Part shown: positions 15,478 through 23,853 of the stretch, in pieces
Layout: each line of letters opens with the position of its first letter
Numbering within the stretch: position 1 is the stretch's first letter
Assembly: GCF_017115105.1 (NCBI RefSeq)
Contig: NZ_JABXKH010000058.1
Span: 1 to 64,000 of the forward strand
DNA: 64,000 nt
Direction of reading: 5' to 3'
Origin: Nostoc sp. NMS2
Lineage (GTDB): Bacteria; Cyanobacteriota; Cyanobacteriia; Cyanobacteriales; Nostocaceae
Made by a program: the position numbers and the translations under genes
The notes under the pieces: generated by a model
The model's database searches: none
Told to the model about the DNA's origin: nothing
The model's input: the letters and a program-made list of their open reading frames with translations, nothing else

Positions 15478-17672
15478 ACTTTGATTTTTTACCGAAATTA
15501 CCTTCTTCCAACTTAGACGATCGCGCCTTCGATGATTTGGTGGAAGAATGTATTATGCGTATTCCTCGCTACTGTCCAGAATGGACTGACCACAACCTCA
15601 GCGACCCAGGAATTACGCTAATTGAATTATTTGCTTGGTTAACTGACCAAATGTTGCTCAGATTTAACCAAGTACCTCGAAAAAATTATGTCGCTTTCCT
15701 CGAATTACTGGGTATTCGTCTTCAGCCTCCCGCCCCAGCCCGCACGGAATTAACTTTTTATTTAAGCGCTGCATTACCCGAAGCCTACACTATTCCAGCC
15801 GGATTGGAAGCTTCAACTATCCGCACTGAAACAACAGAAGCGATTACTTTTAGTACAGATTCTCCTCTAATTATCGGCAAACCCCGCATCCAACACTTCT
15901 TAACTGCCCAAACTATCGAAGATATTCCCCAATCTCTGCGCGAAAGAGTCACAACTTCATGGACTCGTCAATCTAACGGTTTCTGGACAGGTAATGAACA
16001 AGCGATTTTTGAAGAGGAACCCCAGCCTGGTAACTGCTTTTATTTAGCAATTAATTCTGACGAGCCACTAGACGCTAATGTTTTAGAAATTATTTTTCAA
16101 GGGGCTGCGGCTACCCCGGCCGGGATTAACCCCAATCAACCTCCCCGCAAGTGGGAAGCCTGGGATGGGGAAAATTGGCAAACAGTTTTATTACAAGAGT
16201 CGGATGATAAAACTCGCGGTTTCAGTTTTTATGAAATCGCCCAACAGGGTGGAAATCCGTCTCAAGGTGCAGAGGTACGTTTGCATTTACCTCAGATTTG
16301 GCCTGTGGCTAATTTTACTTCTTACCGGGGTCGCTGGCTGCGCTGTAGTTTTATTTCCACAGAAGGCAATGAATCTGGTTACAATCGTCCACCAAGAATT
16401 ATTGGTTTAGCAGTGCAGTCAATTGGCGGTACTGTTAGAGCTAGCCACAGTATGCTGATTATCGATGAACGATTAGGAATTAGTGACGGTACACCCGGTC
16501 AGAGTTTCCAGTTACAAACAGCGCCAATTTTAGAACGCCGAGAAAATGAGTATATTTTAGTTACTCCCAGTGGTGGTTTGCCTCAGAAGTGGACTGAGGT
16601 GAGAGATTTTGCTGATTCTGGGCCACATAACTTTCATTACACCATCGATTCGATCACTGGTACAATCCAGTTTGGGCCGTTGATTCGGGAACCTAGCCAA
16701 CTTAAACAGCATACCCAAGTCCGAACGCGCATTCAGCAACCATCACTAGATGAGACATCTGTACAAGTTCTGGAAAATAACCAATCAGAACATCAATATG
16801 GGGCGATTCCTGCCCGTGGTGCAGAGATTAAAATGGTTGCTTATCGTACAGGTGGCGGTAGAGAAGGCAATGTGCAAACTGGGGCAATCCAGTTTTTGAA
16901 GTCTGCGTATCCATACATTGCTAGTGTAGTCAATCGTATACCTGCAATCAATGGTGCGGATGCCGAATCGCTGGAGCAGGCTGTAATGAAGGCTCCCCGC
17001 ATCCTCCGCACACGCGATCGCGCCGTCACTGCGGAAGATTTTGAAGTTTTGACTCAACAAGCGGGTGCTGGTGCGATCGCGCGTGTCCGGTGTTTGCCAG
17101 CAAATTCTCGCAGACAAGCTGGTATAGTTAGTTTACTAGTAGTTCCATTCGCAAATACAGATGCGATCGCCCAAGGTGATGGCATGACACCAGAAGAATT
17201 TGCCCTTAGTAATGCACTGCAAGAGCAAATTTTGAGTTATTTAGATGAAAGACGGTTATTAGGGGTACAAATAGAATTACAAGAACCAAATTACGTAGGT
17301 GTTTCTGTACAGACAGAAATTGCTTTAGAACCTGCTTATGAGAATCCTTTTGCCAGAGAAGAAATTCGGCGTAATTTAAGGGTATTACTGTATAAATATT
17401 TAAATCCATTAACTGGAGGAATGGACGGTAAAGGTTGGCCATTTGGGCGACCCGTTTATACATCAGATATTGTCGCATTACTGCAACAAACCCCAGGCGT
17501 GCGTCATTTAGGCCCAGTCCTGCTATTTCCCATCCGCAAGCAAGGAGAAAATTGGCGACGACAACCATCACCAGAACAATTAATTGATCCAGGATCAGAA
17601 GGTTTGATATGTTCTTGGGCTGATACCAATCTACGTTCAAATCACGACATTCAAATAATTCGTAATTCGTAA
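15474..17672 (+). CDS. Baseplate J-like CIS protein
   Basis: A 732-residue baseplate wedge protein (Afp11/gp6-like). The N-terminus DDLVEECIMRIPRYCPEWTD and NLSDPGITLIELFAWLTDQM (about 21-65) is the hallmark of this CIS family. The J-like core at about 430-560 includes GGREGNVQTG, INGADAESLEQA, RDRAVTAEDFE and GAIARVRCLP. The GTG start at 15474 overlaps the previous stop. The C-terminus is unusual: the last residues IRNS and the stop codon come from a cgtaatt array, so the gene end has been overwritten by the repeat. Confidence 0.93.
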   Translation: MNFDFLPKLPSSNLDDRAFDDLVEECIMRIPRYCPEWTDHNLSDPGITLIELFAWLTDQMLLRFNQVPRKNYVAFLELLGIRLQPPAPARTELTFYLSAALPEAYTIPAGLEASTIRTETTEAITFSTDSPLIIGKPRIQHFLTAQTIEDIPQSLRERVTTSWTRQSNGFWTGNEQAIFEEEPQPGNCFYLAINSDEPLDANVLEIIFQGAAATPAGINPNQPPRKWEAWDGENWQTVLLQESDDKTRGFSFYEIAQQGGNPSQGAEVRLHLPQIWPVANFTSYRGRWLRCSFISTEGNESGYNRPPRIIGLAVQSIGGTVRASHSMLIIDERLGISDGTPGQSFQLQTAPILERRENEYILVTPSGGLPQKWTEVRDFADSGPHNFHYTIDSITGTIQFGPLIREPSQLKQHTQVRTRIQQPSLDETSVQVLENNQSEHQYGAIPARGAEIKMVAYRTGGGREGNVQTGAIQFLKSAYPYIASVVNRIPAINGADAESLEQAVMKAPRILRTRDRAVTAEDFEVLTQQAGAGAIARVRCLPANSRRQAGIVSLLVVPFANTDAIAQGDGMTPEEFALSNALQEQILSYLDERRLLGVQIELQEPNYVGVSVQTEIALEPAYENPFAREEIRRNLRVLLYKYLNPLTGGMDGKGWPFGRPVYTSDIVALLQQTPGVRHLGPVLLFPIRKQGENWRRQPSPEQLIDPGSEGLICSWADTNLRSNHDIQIIRNS

Positions 17673-17689
17673 TTCGTAATTCGTAATTT
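17657..17689. repeat. Heptamer array supplying a stop codon
   Basis: About four copies of cgtaatt. In the frame of the baseplate J gene they read att cgt aat tcg taa, giving the final IRNS and the stop at 17672. Confidence 0.9.
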
Positions 17690-17737
17690 GTCACTAGTTC
17701 TTCATTCCGCAATTCCCAATTCCCAATCCCTAATCCT

Positions 17738-18766
17738 ATGGTTCAAAGTCGCTCTAGTCCGGCTGTAAGCATTCAATTAACACCAATGCAAATACCTGAA
17801 GCTTTACCTGTAGCGGGTTTAGGATTTGCAAATGCGGATATGGATGTAGGTGGACGTACTTTACTTTTGCATCCTGGACATCCCAGCGAGATGATTGTAC
17901 AAGTGCAAAACTTAGAACAACGTCCTTTGCGGGTAAGCTTAAGCGTTGAGGGAAACTTTCCATCCCAATGGTGTCAAATTGGCACAGAAGGCAGTGAAAT
18001 ACCGCCACGTGGACAAATGGATGCTGTTCTCTATTTCTCAATTCCCGACACATTTTTTGAAGACCAAGAAGCAATTTCCCCTGAAAAAAAAGACAAACTA
18101 ACTCTCAATTTTCGCAGCCTAGTCACTCTACATATAGACAGAGGCACTGACAACGAAAAAATCGAGAGAAGCGAGTATTTCGATTTATATATCCGTCCTT
18201 ACACTGCCTACATGGAGTTCTTGCCAATTTTGTATCGGGAAGTGGACTTTATTGGTCGCTTCATGAAGATATTTGAGCAAGCTTTTCAACCAATAGTTGA
18301 TAGTTACAATGTCATGTGGGCAAACCTCGATCCTTTGACAGCACCACAAGCATTACTACCTTTTATGGCTCATTGGGTTGCTTGGCAAGTAGATTCAGTT
18401 TGGGATCTCCACCAACAACGGCGTTTAATTCGTCGGGCTGTAGAACTTTATCGCTGGCGGGGAACTCGTAAAGGATTGCGTCTCTATTTACATCTTTATA
18501 CTGGTTTACCACTCGATGAAGATTTACCTAATGAAGCTGATAAACATATCAGTATCACAGAACCTTTTGGCCCAAGTTTCATTATCGGAGATGCCCAATT
18601 AGGAAATGCAGTTTTAGCAGGTGGGCAACCATATCATTTTATAGTCCGTTTGCGTTCAAATATTTCTAGTGGCATCATTAATGAGCAACTTATACAAAGA
18701 ATCATAGAACAAGAAAAACCTGCTTTTTGCACTTATGAATTATCTATAGAAAATCCCTCTAATTAG
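17738..18766 (+). CDS. Tail protein I-like CIS baseplate protein
   Basis: 342 residues in two parts. Residues about 20-150 form a beta-rich domain (GGRTLLLHPGHPSEMIVQVQ, FPSQWCQIGTEGSEIPPRGQ). Residues about 155-340 match the phage tail protein I family: YMEFLPILYREVDFIGRFMK, AFQPIVDSYNVMWANLDPLT, LLPFMAHWVAWQVD, then RRLIRRAVELYRWRGTRKGL and a C-terminal domain. It sits in the normal place after baseplate J. A TerL, capsid or integrase gene, which would indicate a prophage, is absent nearby. The intergenic gap before it is filled with heptamers. Confidence 0.88.
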   Translation: MVQSRSSPAVSIQLTPMQIPEALPVAGLGFANADMDVGGRTLLLHPGHPSEMIVQVQNLEQRPLRVSLSVEGNFPSQWCQIGTEGSEIPPRGQMDAVLYFSIPDTFFEDQEAISPEKKDKLTLNFRSLVTLHIDRGTDNEKIERSEYFDLYIRPYTAYMEFLPILYREVDFIGRFMKIFEQAFQPIVDSYNVMWANLDPLTAPQALLPFMAHWVAWQVDSVWDLHQQRRLIRRAVELYRWRGTRKGLRLYLHLYTGLPLDEDLPNEADKHISITEPFGPSFIIGDAQLGNAVLAGGQPYHFIVRLRSNISSGIINEQLIQRIIEQEKPAFCTYELSIENPSN

Positions 18767-18832
18767 GTAATTCGTAATTAGGTAAAATTAAATTGTAGTG
18801 GCATGGCAAGATTAAAATAGTGCATTAGATGT

Positions 18833-18990
18833 AGGTTGGGTGAAGCGGAGCGCAACCCAACATATAACAATCCTAAATGAGTCGTGAAAAATATAGATAA
18901 GGAAACGAACCGCCAAGAACGCCAAGGACGCAAAGAGAAGAAAGAAAAAAGAGATATATAATTTTCACAAATGATTTAGGACTGCTATAT
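18833..18990. repeat. Inverted-repeat (MITE-like) sequence
   Basis: A gtaggttgggt...acccaacat palindrome (18833-18862) abuts a hairpin element at 18862-18990. The latter has long imperfect terminal inverted repeats built around tcctaaat at 18871 and atttagga ending at 18981, extending about 35 bp on each side, around an aaccgccaagaacgcc core. No target duplication was found. Confidence 0.65.
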
Positions 18991-19109
18991 ATCAGAATGT
19001 TGGGTTACGCAAAGCCTCCAACGCCAATTGCTACAAGGCGGGAAACCCACGCAACGCAGTGGCTCCCCAACATACAATTTTTTTGCAATATTTTAGCCTT
19101 GCCGCGCCA

Positions 19110-19182
19110 GTAGGGTGTGTTATCGCTGTAACGTACCATCAATAATTAAAGGTGCATTATGCCAAAGGCTAACGCACCCTAC
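19110..19182. repeat. Inverted repeat, gtagggtgtgtta type
   Basis: gtagggtgtgtta on the left faces taacgcaccctac on the right across about 50 bp. This is a common cyanobacterial interspersed palindrome. It fills the gap between the tail protein I and DUF4159 genes. Confidence 0.7.
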
Positions 19183-19214
19183 ATCTAATCTAAAATCCAA
19201 AATCTAAAATTGCT

Positions 19215-20414
19215 ATGTCCCATCCTTTCCCACCCCCACCAATCAGATCCTTGGAACGCCTGCAAGCCGCAGATGGCTTACTAATCAATGCAGAACGCTG
19301 GCGTACAGCCCATGATTATCACCGCAATCGGCAAAATGCCCAATATCAAAGTTTAAACCAACCAGGAATTGTTTGTGGTTTAGGCGTTCGAGATGTGACA
19401 GCCCCAAGTCAAGTAGAAGCTAGATATCGAGATGGGCGTTGGGTGCAAATTCAACCTGGTATTGCAATTGATTTAGCAGGTAATCTAATTGTTGTACCGA
19501 CTTCTTATGATTTTCCCATTGATATAGAAGTAGTAAGTTCTGAACCACTCATGATCTACTTAGTAGTTAGCTATGTAGACCCTGATGAATTGCGGCGTGG
19601 ACAGCAAAGAGATATTGTTCAAGAAACTTATCGAATTGACCAAAGAAACTCTATACCAGTCAGTTCAGAAATAGAAATATGTCGGATACTTCTGCAACCA
19701 GCACATACTGAAATTACCCAACCCGCCGATGCTTTCTTTCCTGGATATAATAATATTGATTTGCGTTATCGCCGTCAAGCACAAATGCGTCCCCAAGCAC
19801 TTGTCTGTATGGCAGAGGCGAATCATAGCGATCCTGAATGTGCGCGTAATTTTTTCAGCCTTTCCTATTTGTTACAAGCAGTAGAACCCCTATATCCCAG
19901 TTTGCGAGGGGCTGATGAACCAGGTCAGGTTTCTTTAGGAGAAAATATTCAAGATTATGACCTACTTTATCTGACAGGCGGACAGGCCATTTCTTTAAAT
20001 AGTCTTGAATTTGAATCCCTTAAAAATTACTTAAATTTAGGTGGTGTGCTTCTCGTTGATGCGCCAACAAATGCTAATGCTCTAATTGAGAGTACTCAAG
20101 CATTAGCACAACAGTTAGAAAGTTCTTTAAGACCTTTAGAAGAATTGCAACGGAGTCATCCTTTAAGGACAAAACCTTTCTTATTTGCTGCCTTGCCAAT
20201 GGTTAATCAACAGCAGATTAAAATGTTAATCGGTGGCGGAATTATTTTAGTAATTGGTGATTTAGCAACCGCTTGGGGATTGGATAGAGATTTGAATTTA
20301 CCCAGATTGACGATTCGCACAGCCCAGGAACTTGGAATTAATATTCTTCACTATGCTTGGAAGCGCCGACAGTTGATAGGTTTGCAACAGGAAGATAATT
20401 CAGGACAGTGGTAA
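19215..20414 (+). CDS. CIS-linked protein with C-terminal DUF4159-like domain
   Basis: A 399-residue protein. Residues about 10-190 carry RLQAADGLLINAERWRTAHD and PGIVCGLGVRDV, then GIAIDLAGNLIVVP and a beta-rich stretch; this resembles proteins that follow baseplate genes in cyanobacterial and actinobacterial CIS clusters. Residues about 205-385 resemble DUF4159, a glutamine-amidotransferase-like fold (YDLLYLTGGQAISL, LKNYLNLGGVLLVDAP). No catalytic Cys is seen in the expected place, so a binding or structural role is more likely than catalysis. It is the last recognisable gene of the cluster. Function is inferred from context. Confidence 0.75.
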   Translation: MSHPFPPPPIRSLERLQAADGLLINAERWRTAHDYHRNRQNAQYQSLNQPGIVCGLGVRDVTAPSQVEARYRDGRWVQIQPGIAIDLAGNLIVVPTSYDFPIDIEVVSSEPLMIYLVVSYVDPDELRRGQQRDIVQETYRIDQRNSIPVSSEIEICRILLQPAHTEITQPADAFFPGYNNIDLRYRRQAQMRPQALVCMAEANHSDPECARNFFSLSYLLQAVEPLYPSLRGADEPGQVSLGENIQDYDLLYLTGGQAISLNSLEFESLKNYLNLGGVLLVDAPTNANALIESTQALAQQLESSLRPLEELQRSHPLRTKPFLFAALPMVNQQQIKMLIGGGIILVIGDLATAWGLDRDLNLPRLTIRTAQELGINILHYAWKRRQLIGLQQEDNSGQW

Positions 20415-20632
20415 AAGCAAAAAAATTAAGGGAAGATACGCGATAAATCGCCGTCTCTACAAAGGGCTAATTATTGTAAAGACGGCGATTTATCTCGTCT
20501 TTGCGATCTATAACTTTCATCAAAAAACCTTATCCGAACCGTATTGAGGGTGGGCATTGCTGCAAATAATATTGCACCCATTCCACATTTTTTTGCCAAT
20601 GTTTATCCCATAACCCACATTCTGCATCGTAG

Positions 20633-20792
20633 GGGAGCATCCCAATTTTGCCAAAAGACACAGGACTGGGGCAAAAAACCTGTACAAACCTCTTCCCTTT
20701 GCGTTCTTGGCGTCCTTGGCGGTTCGTCATTTCATTCTCGGTCTAAGTCCAAACACCGTATAATAATAAACTTGCACATTTGGGATGCTCCC
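20633..20792. mobile_element. Miniature inverted-repeat element, copy 2
   Basis: 160 bp with perfect 13-bp terminal inverted repeats gggagcatcccaa / ttgggatgctccc and a perfect 8-bp target duplication catcgtag (20625-20632 and 20793-20800). It has the same length as copy 4 at 63749 and a closely similar interior. No coding capacity of its own. A TATAAT box (20759-20764) near its right end faces the methyltransferase gene, which starts 55 bp further on. Confidence 0.95.
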
Positions 20793-20846
20793 CATCGTAG
20801 TGGGTTTGTCCAATTGATTATCAATATAGCGGTTATCAGTTTATCT

Positions 20847-22175
20847 ATGCGTAAAATTCGGTTTGTAGATTTATTTTCAGGAATAGGAGGAATTAGATTA
20901 GCTTTTAAACAGGCGGCTGATTCTTTAAATATAAAAAGTGAATGTGTTTTCAGCAGTGAAATCAATTCAGATGCTCAATTAGTTTATGAAAAAAACTTTG
21001 GTCAAAAAGCATTAGGTGATATTCGATTAATTGATCAACTACCAGAACATGAATTTTTATTAGCTGGGTTTCCTTGCCAGTCTTTTTCTCATGCTGGCAA
21101 AAAAGAAGGATTTGTCGATACACGAGGCACACTATTTTTTGAAATAACAAGATTACTCGATACCTATAAACCACAGGCTTTTATTTTTGAAAATGTCCGA
21201 GGGCTTTATAGTCACGATCAAGGGCGAACCTTAGCAACAATTAAGCATGAAATTCAAAAAAGAGGCTATAGTTTTCATTCTTTTTTACTCAACAGTGCAA
21301 ACTTTGGCTTACCGCAAAATCGCGTCCGCATTTATCTGGTAGGAATTTTAGATGCTTCTCCCACTTTTGAATTGATTTCTGATGTGGGGCCTAAAGACTC
21401 GCATTCATATAATCCTCAGCAGTTATCTTTGTTCTATCCACCAAAAAAATCTGTGGCTGTTGCCGACATTTTGGAGACTAATCCAGATGAAAAGTATAAT
21501 TGCTCAGAAAAGTTTGTCAATGCGTTGAAACGAATATTTAATAATGATTTAAATCGCTTACATGGAATAAGGCTGATTGATTATCGGGGGGGGAACTCTA
21601 TTCATTCCTGGGATTTAGGATTGCGTGGTGAGTGTAGTGCCGAGGAAGTTGAACTAATGAACCGTTTCATATTAAAGAGACGGAATAAAGAATTTGGACA
21701 AGAACAAGATGGTAAACTATTAACTCAGGAGCAAATAGCTAGCTTTTTTGAGCATCCCAATTTAGGGGAAGTTTTGAATTCACTAGTTACAAAAAAATAT
21801 CTAAAACTTATTAATGATAAATATAAACCTCTGTCGGGTAACTTTTCATTTGAAGTTTATAAGTTTGTAGATCCAAATAAGATTTCGGTAACGTTGGTTG
21901 CTAGTGATGCTAATAGATTAGGAGTTTATCATAATCAGAGAGTGCGGCGACTAACTCCACGAGAAGCTGCAAGGCTGCAAGGTTTTCCTGATAGCTTTAC
22001 ACTTCATCCAAATGATGATACGGCTTACCATCAACTAGGAAATTCTGTGAGTATTAATGTAGTCAAATCTGTGGCTCAAGAAGTGATTATGAAAGCCTTA
22101 AATCATACTCAAGAAAGAATAGAGAAATCTGGGCAATCGCTTTGTTCTGTAACATCCTTAAATCACAAATCCTAG
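20847..22175 (+). CDS. DNA (cytosine-5) methyltransferase
   Basis: A 442-residue m5C methyltransferase. All key motifs are present: I (VDLFSGIGGIRLAF), IV with the catalytic Cys (GFPCQSFSHAG), VI (FENVRGL), VIII (QNRVRIYLVG), and IX-X (RRLTPREAARLQGFPDSF, QLGNSVSINV). The target-recognition region (about 210-370) is not one I can assign to a sequence. The open frame continues left to 20544 through the miniature element; the conserved N-terminus begins at ATG 20847, so I start there. No cognate restriction enzyme is adjacent, so it is an orphan or its partner is elsewhere. Expression could start within the element (inference). Confidence 0.93.
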   Translation: MRKIRFVDLFSGIGGIRLAFKQAADSLNIKSECVFSSEINSDAQLVYEKNFGQKALGDIRLIDQLPEHEFLLAGFPCQSFSHAGKKEGFVDTRGTLFFEITRLLDTYKPQAFIFENVRGLYSHDQGRTLATIKHEIQKRGYSFHSFLLNSANFGLPQNRVRIYLVGILDASPTFELISDVGPKDSHSYNPQQLSLFYPPKKSVAVADILETNPDEKYNCSEKFVNALKRIFNNDLNRLHGIRLIDYRGGNSIHSWDLGLRGECSAEEVELMNRFILKRRNKEFGQEQDGKLLTQEQIASFFEHPNLGEVLNSLVTKKYLKLINDKYKPLSGNFSFEVYKFVDPNKISVTLVASDANRLGVYHNQRVRRLTPREAARLQGFPDSFTLHPNDDTAYHQLGNSVSINVVKSVAQEVIMKALNHTQERIEKSGQSLCSVTSLNHKS

Positions 22176-22184
22176 AACTACATT

Positions 22185-22286
22185 TTAACCCCTGGCGTTT
22201 ATGCCATCTCCAACAACACTATCCCAAGCAGCAATTTCAGCTTGATATTCTGGATCTTCAGCATCCTGCTTGAGGGCTGCAATCAT
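22185..22286 (-). pseudogene. Possible gene remnant downstream of tab2
   Basis: Just after the tab2 stop, on the same strand, a short frame reads MIAALKQDAEDPEYQAEIAA and on to a stop after WDSVVGDGINARG (33 residues). The upstream frame LAAE suggests a truncated N-terminus. It looks like the tail of a small antitoxin-like or hypothetical protein; no family is recognised. Confidence 0.35.
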
Positions 22287-22301
22287 TTCTGCCGCTAAAA
22301 T

Positions 22302-23102
22302 TCAATATAAATCTTCTGCCCGTAATAACCAAAAGCCGCTATAAGTCATGCCGGAATCATCTGGTTGAACTAACAAAAAATGCAATCCTCGGCAATGCTT
22401 TTTTCGCTGTTGATATGTTTGGGCTGCTGTTGTAACTTCTGGATCTTCAAAAGTGGCAACAATCCACCTATCTACTAAGCCAGCCTCTAATATTAAGCCG
22501 TCTGGTGCGCCAGAAATATAGTTTAACGCCACAGGACGGGCTTGCTGCAACCACCGTGCTAGGCGCATCGATTGCCGTCCACCATAAATTACTACACCAG
22601 GGACGGGCACTGTTGATGCTAAACCCAAGTTGATGGGTTTAAGATGTTCTGGGATGTGCAAAATGGGAATGGGGCGATCGCTAAATCTCGTTTCTACATC
22701 ACTAGCAGCTAGAGTCGCAAACCGCCATTGTTCTCCCCAGAGGTTCTCTGCTAATGGTGCTGGAGGTGGTTTATCCAGCGCTGAGGGATATTGCTTTTCT
22801 TGTAACCACTGCTTCAACGCCAAAGTGTGGCGCGTAGGTTCGACATTGATACTTAAATTGCGTCCCGCCGCCTCAATTAAGCTTAGAGACTGAGGACGAA
22901 ATACCTGAATCACATCCGGCAATTTTTCACCAGCAGCTAACTCAAGTTGATCTGCAACCCAACTCGAATTCGCTGCTGACTGGAGACAGGTAGCTTCATA
23001 CTCAAAGCTGCGATTTGCGTCACAAATCAACAACTCCCATAAAATTTGTCCAGATGCATCTTGCAAGGGACGGCGATAAAAATCAACTTGCCAAATTTTC
23101 AT
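22302..23102 (-). CDS. Tab2/Atab2-family RNA-binding protein
   Basis: A 266-residue protein of the cyanobacterial and chloroplast Tab2/Atab2 family, in plants and algae needed for translation of photosystem I mRNAs. Recognised from MKIWQVDFYRRPLQDASGQI at the start, the LLICD and FRPQSLSLIEAAG stretches, YGGRQSMRLARWLQQ at about 185-200 and a C-terminal SGFWLLRAEDLY. The ORF could extend 24 residues upstream, but that extension reads through low-complexity repeats, so I start at ATG 23102. A 21-bp tandem array lies about 120 bp upstream, in its probable promoter region. Confidence 0.9.
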   Translation of the reverse strand: MKIWQVDFYRRPLQDASGQILWELLICDANRSFEYEATCLQSAANSSWVADQLELAAGEKLPDVIQVFRPQSLSLIEAAGRNLSINVEPTRHTLALKQWLQEKQYPSALDKPPPAPLAENLWGEQWRFATLAASDVETRFSDRPIPILHIPEHLKPINLGLASTVPVPGVVIYGGRQSMRLARWLQQARPVALNYISGAPDGLILEAGLVDRWIVATFEDPEVTTAAQTYQQRKKHCRGLHFLLVQPDDSGMTYSGFWLLRAEDLY

Positions 23103-23221
23103 ATTATGTGGGCATGGGGCATTGGGCACTTGTACTGAGCGAAGTCGAAGTATTGGGCATGGGGCATGGGGCATTGGGGGGATGCGAGAGATCGGTGAGA
23201 GTTAAAACTGAAAGTTTTAAG

Positions 23222-23410
23222 TTCAGAGGCTCAACGTTCATGTTCAGAGGCTCAACGTTCATGTTCAGAGGCTCAACGTTCATGCTCAGAGGCTCAACGT
23301 TCATGCTCAGAGGCTCAACGTTCATGCTCAAAGGCTCAACGTTCATGCTCAAAGGCTCAACGTTCATGCTCAGAGGTTCAACGTTTATGCTCAAAGGCTC
23401 AACGTTCATG
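23222..23410. repeat. 21-bp tandem repeat array
   Basis: Nine copies of a 21-bp unit (ttcagaggctcaacgttcatg and close variants). Unit length is a multiple of three, so both strands stay open; the minus strand would read MNVEPLS repeats. Changes drift gradually along the array (ttcaga, ctcaga, ctcaaa), the mark of unit-wise duplication. There are no spacers, so it is not a CRISPR array. Confidence 0.93.
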
Positions 23411-23436
23411 CTCATCTCCCGATACCCAACACCAAT

Positions 23437-23706
23437 TTATAAAGCCTGAATCCACTCTTTGACAGAATATTCAGTCCAGATGCCATTTTTCCAGTAGGGA
23501 TCATTTTCAATCAACTGGCGCACAGTGGCTTCGTCTTCGGCTTCGTAAATCCCAAAAACTTTTGTGACATCCTTGGTGGGGCCGATGGTAATCAGCACAC
23601 CGGATTCTTTCTGTTTTGCTAATCCGTCTAAGTGAGCTTGGCGGTGGGGGGTGCGTTTTTCGAGAACGTCTTCGCAGTAAGTTCCCCAGAGTACATATTT
23701 AGGCAT
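23437..23706 (-). CDS. YciI-like protein
   Basis: An 89-residue small protein of the YciI family (dimeric alpha-beta ferredoxin-like fold). Features are KYVLWGTYCEDVLEKRTPHR at the start, HLDGLAKQKESGVLITIGP at about 24-42 with the conserved His, and the EDEATVRQLIENDPYWKNGI helix-turn at about 57-76. The biochemical role of the family is mostly unknown. Single gene, same strand as tab2 and pheT, with repeats on both sides. Confidence 0.9.
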   Translation of the reverse strand: MPKYVLWGTYCEDVLEKRTPHRQAHLDGLAKQKESGVLITIGPTKDVTKVFGIYEAEDEATVRQLIENDPYWKNGIWTEYSVKEWIQAL

Positions 23707-23853
23707 AACTTTACCAATTTTGGATTTTAGATACTTCGACTTACCTCGACTTCGCTCGGCACAAGTCGCTCAGTACAAGTTTTGGATTTTGGATTGTGAG
23801 TGCGGAGTGAGGAATTATTAACTCCTAACTAACAAATGACAAATGACAAATGA

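Noticed and set aside
17206-17712. 168-residue minus-strand frame
   Set aside because: Starts in the heptamer array (ELRITNYEL is the translated repeat) and lies opposite the baseplate J gene.
6988-20414. Prophage
   Set aside because: No integrase, terminase, portal, capsid or lysis genes; the VgrG, PAAR and DUF4157 set indicates an injection system.
20544-20846. N-terminal extension of the methyltransferase
   Set aside because: The extra 101 residues read through the miniature element; motif I begins right after ATG 20847.
23015-23449. Frames on both strands over the 21-bp array
   Set aside because: Products are only the translated repeat (MNVEPLS on the minus strand); no start signal or family.
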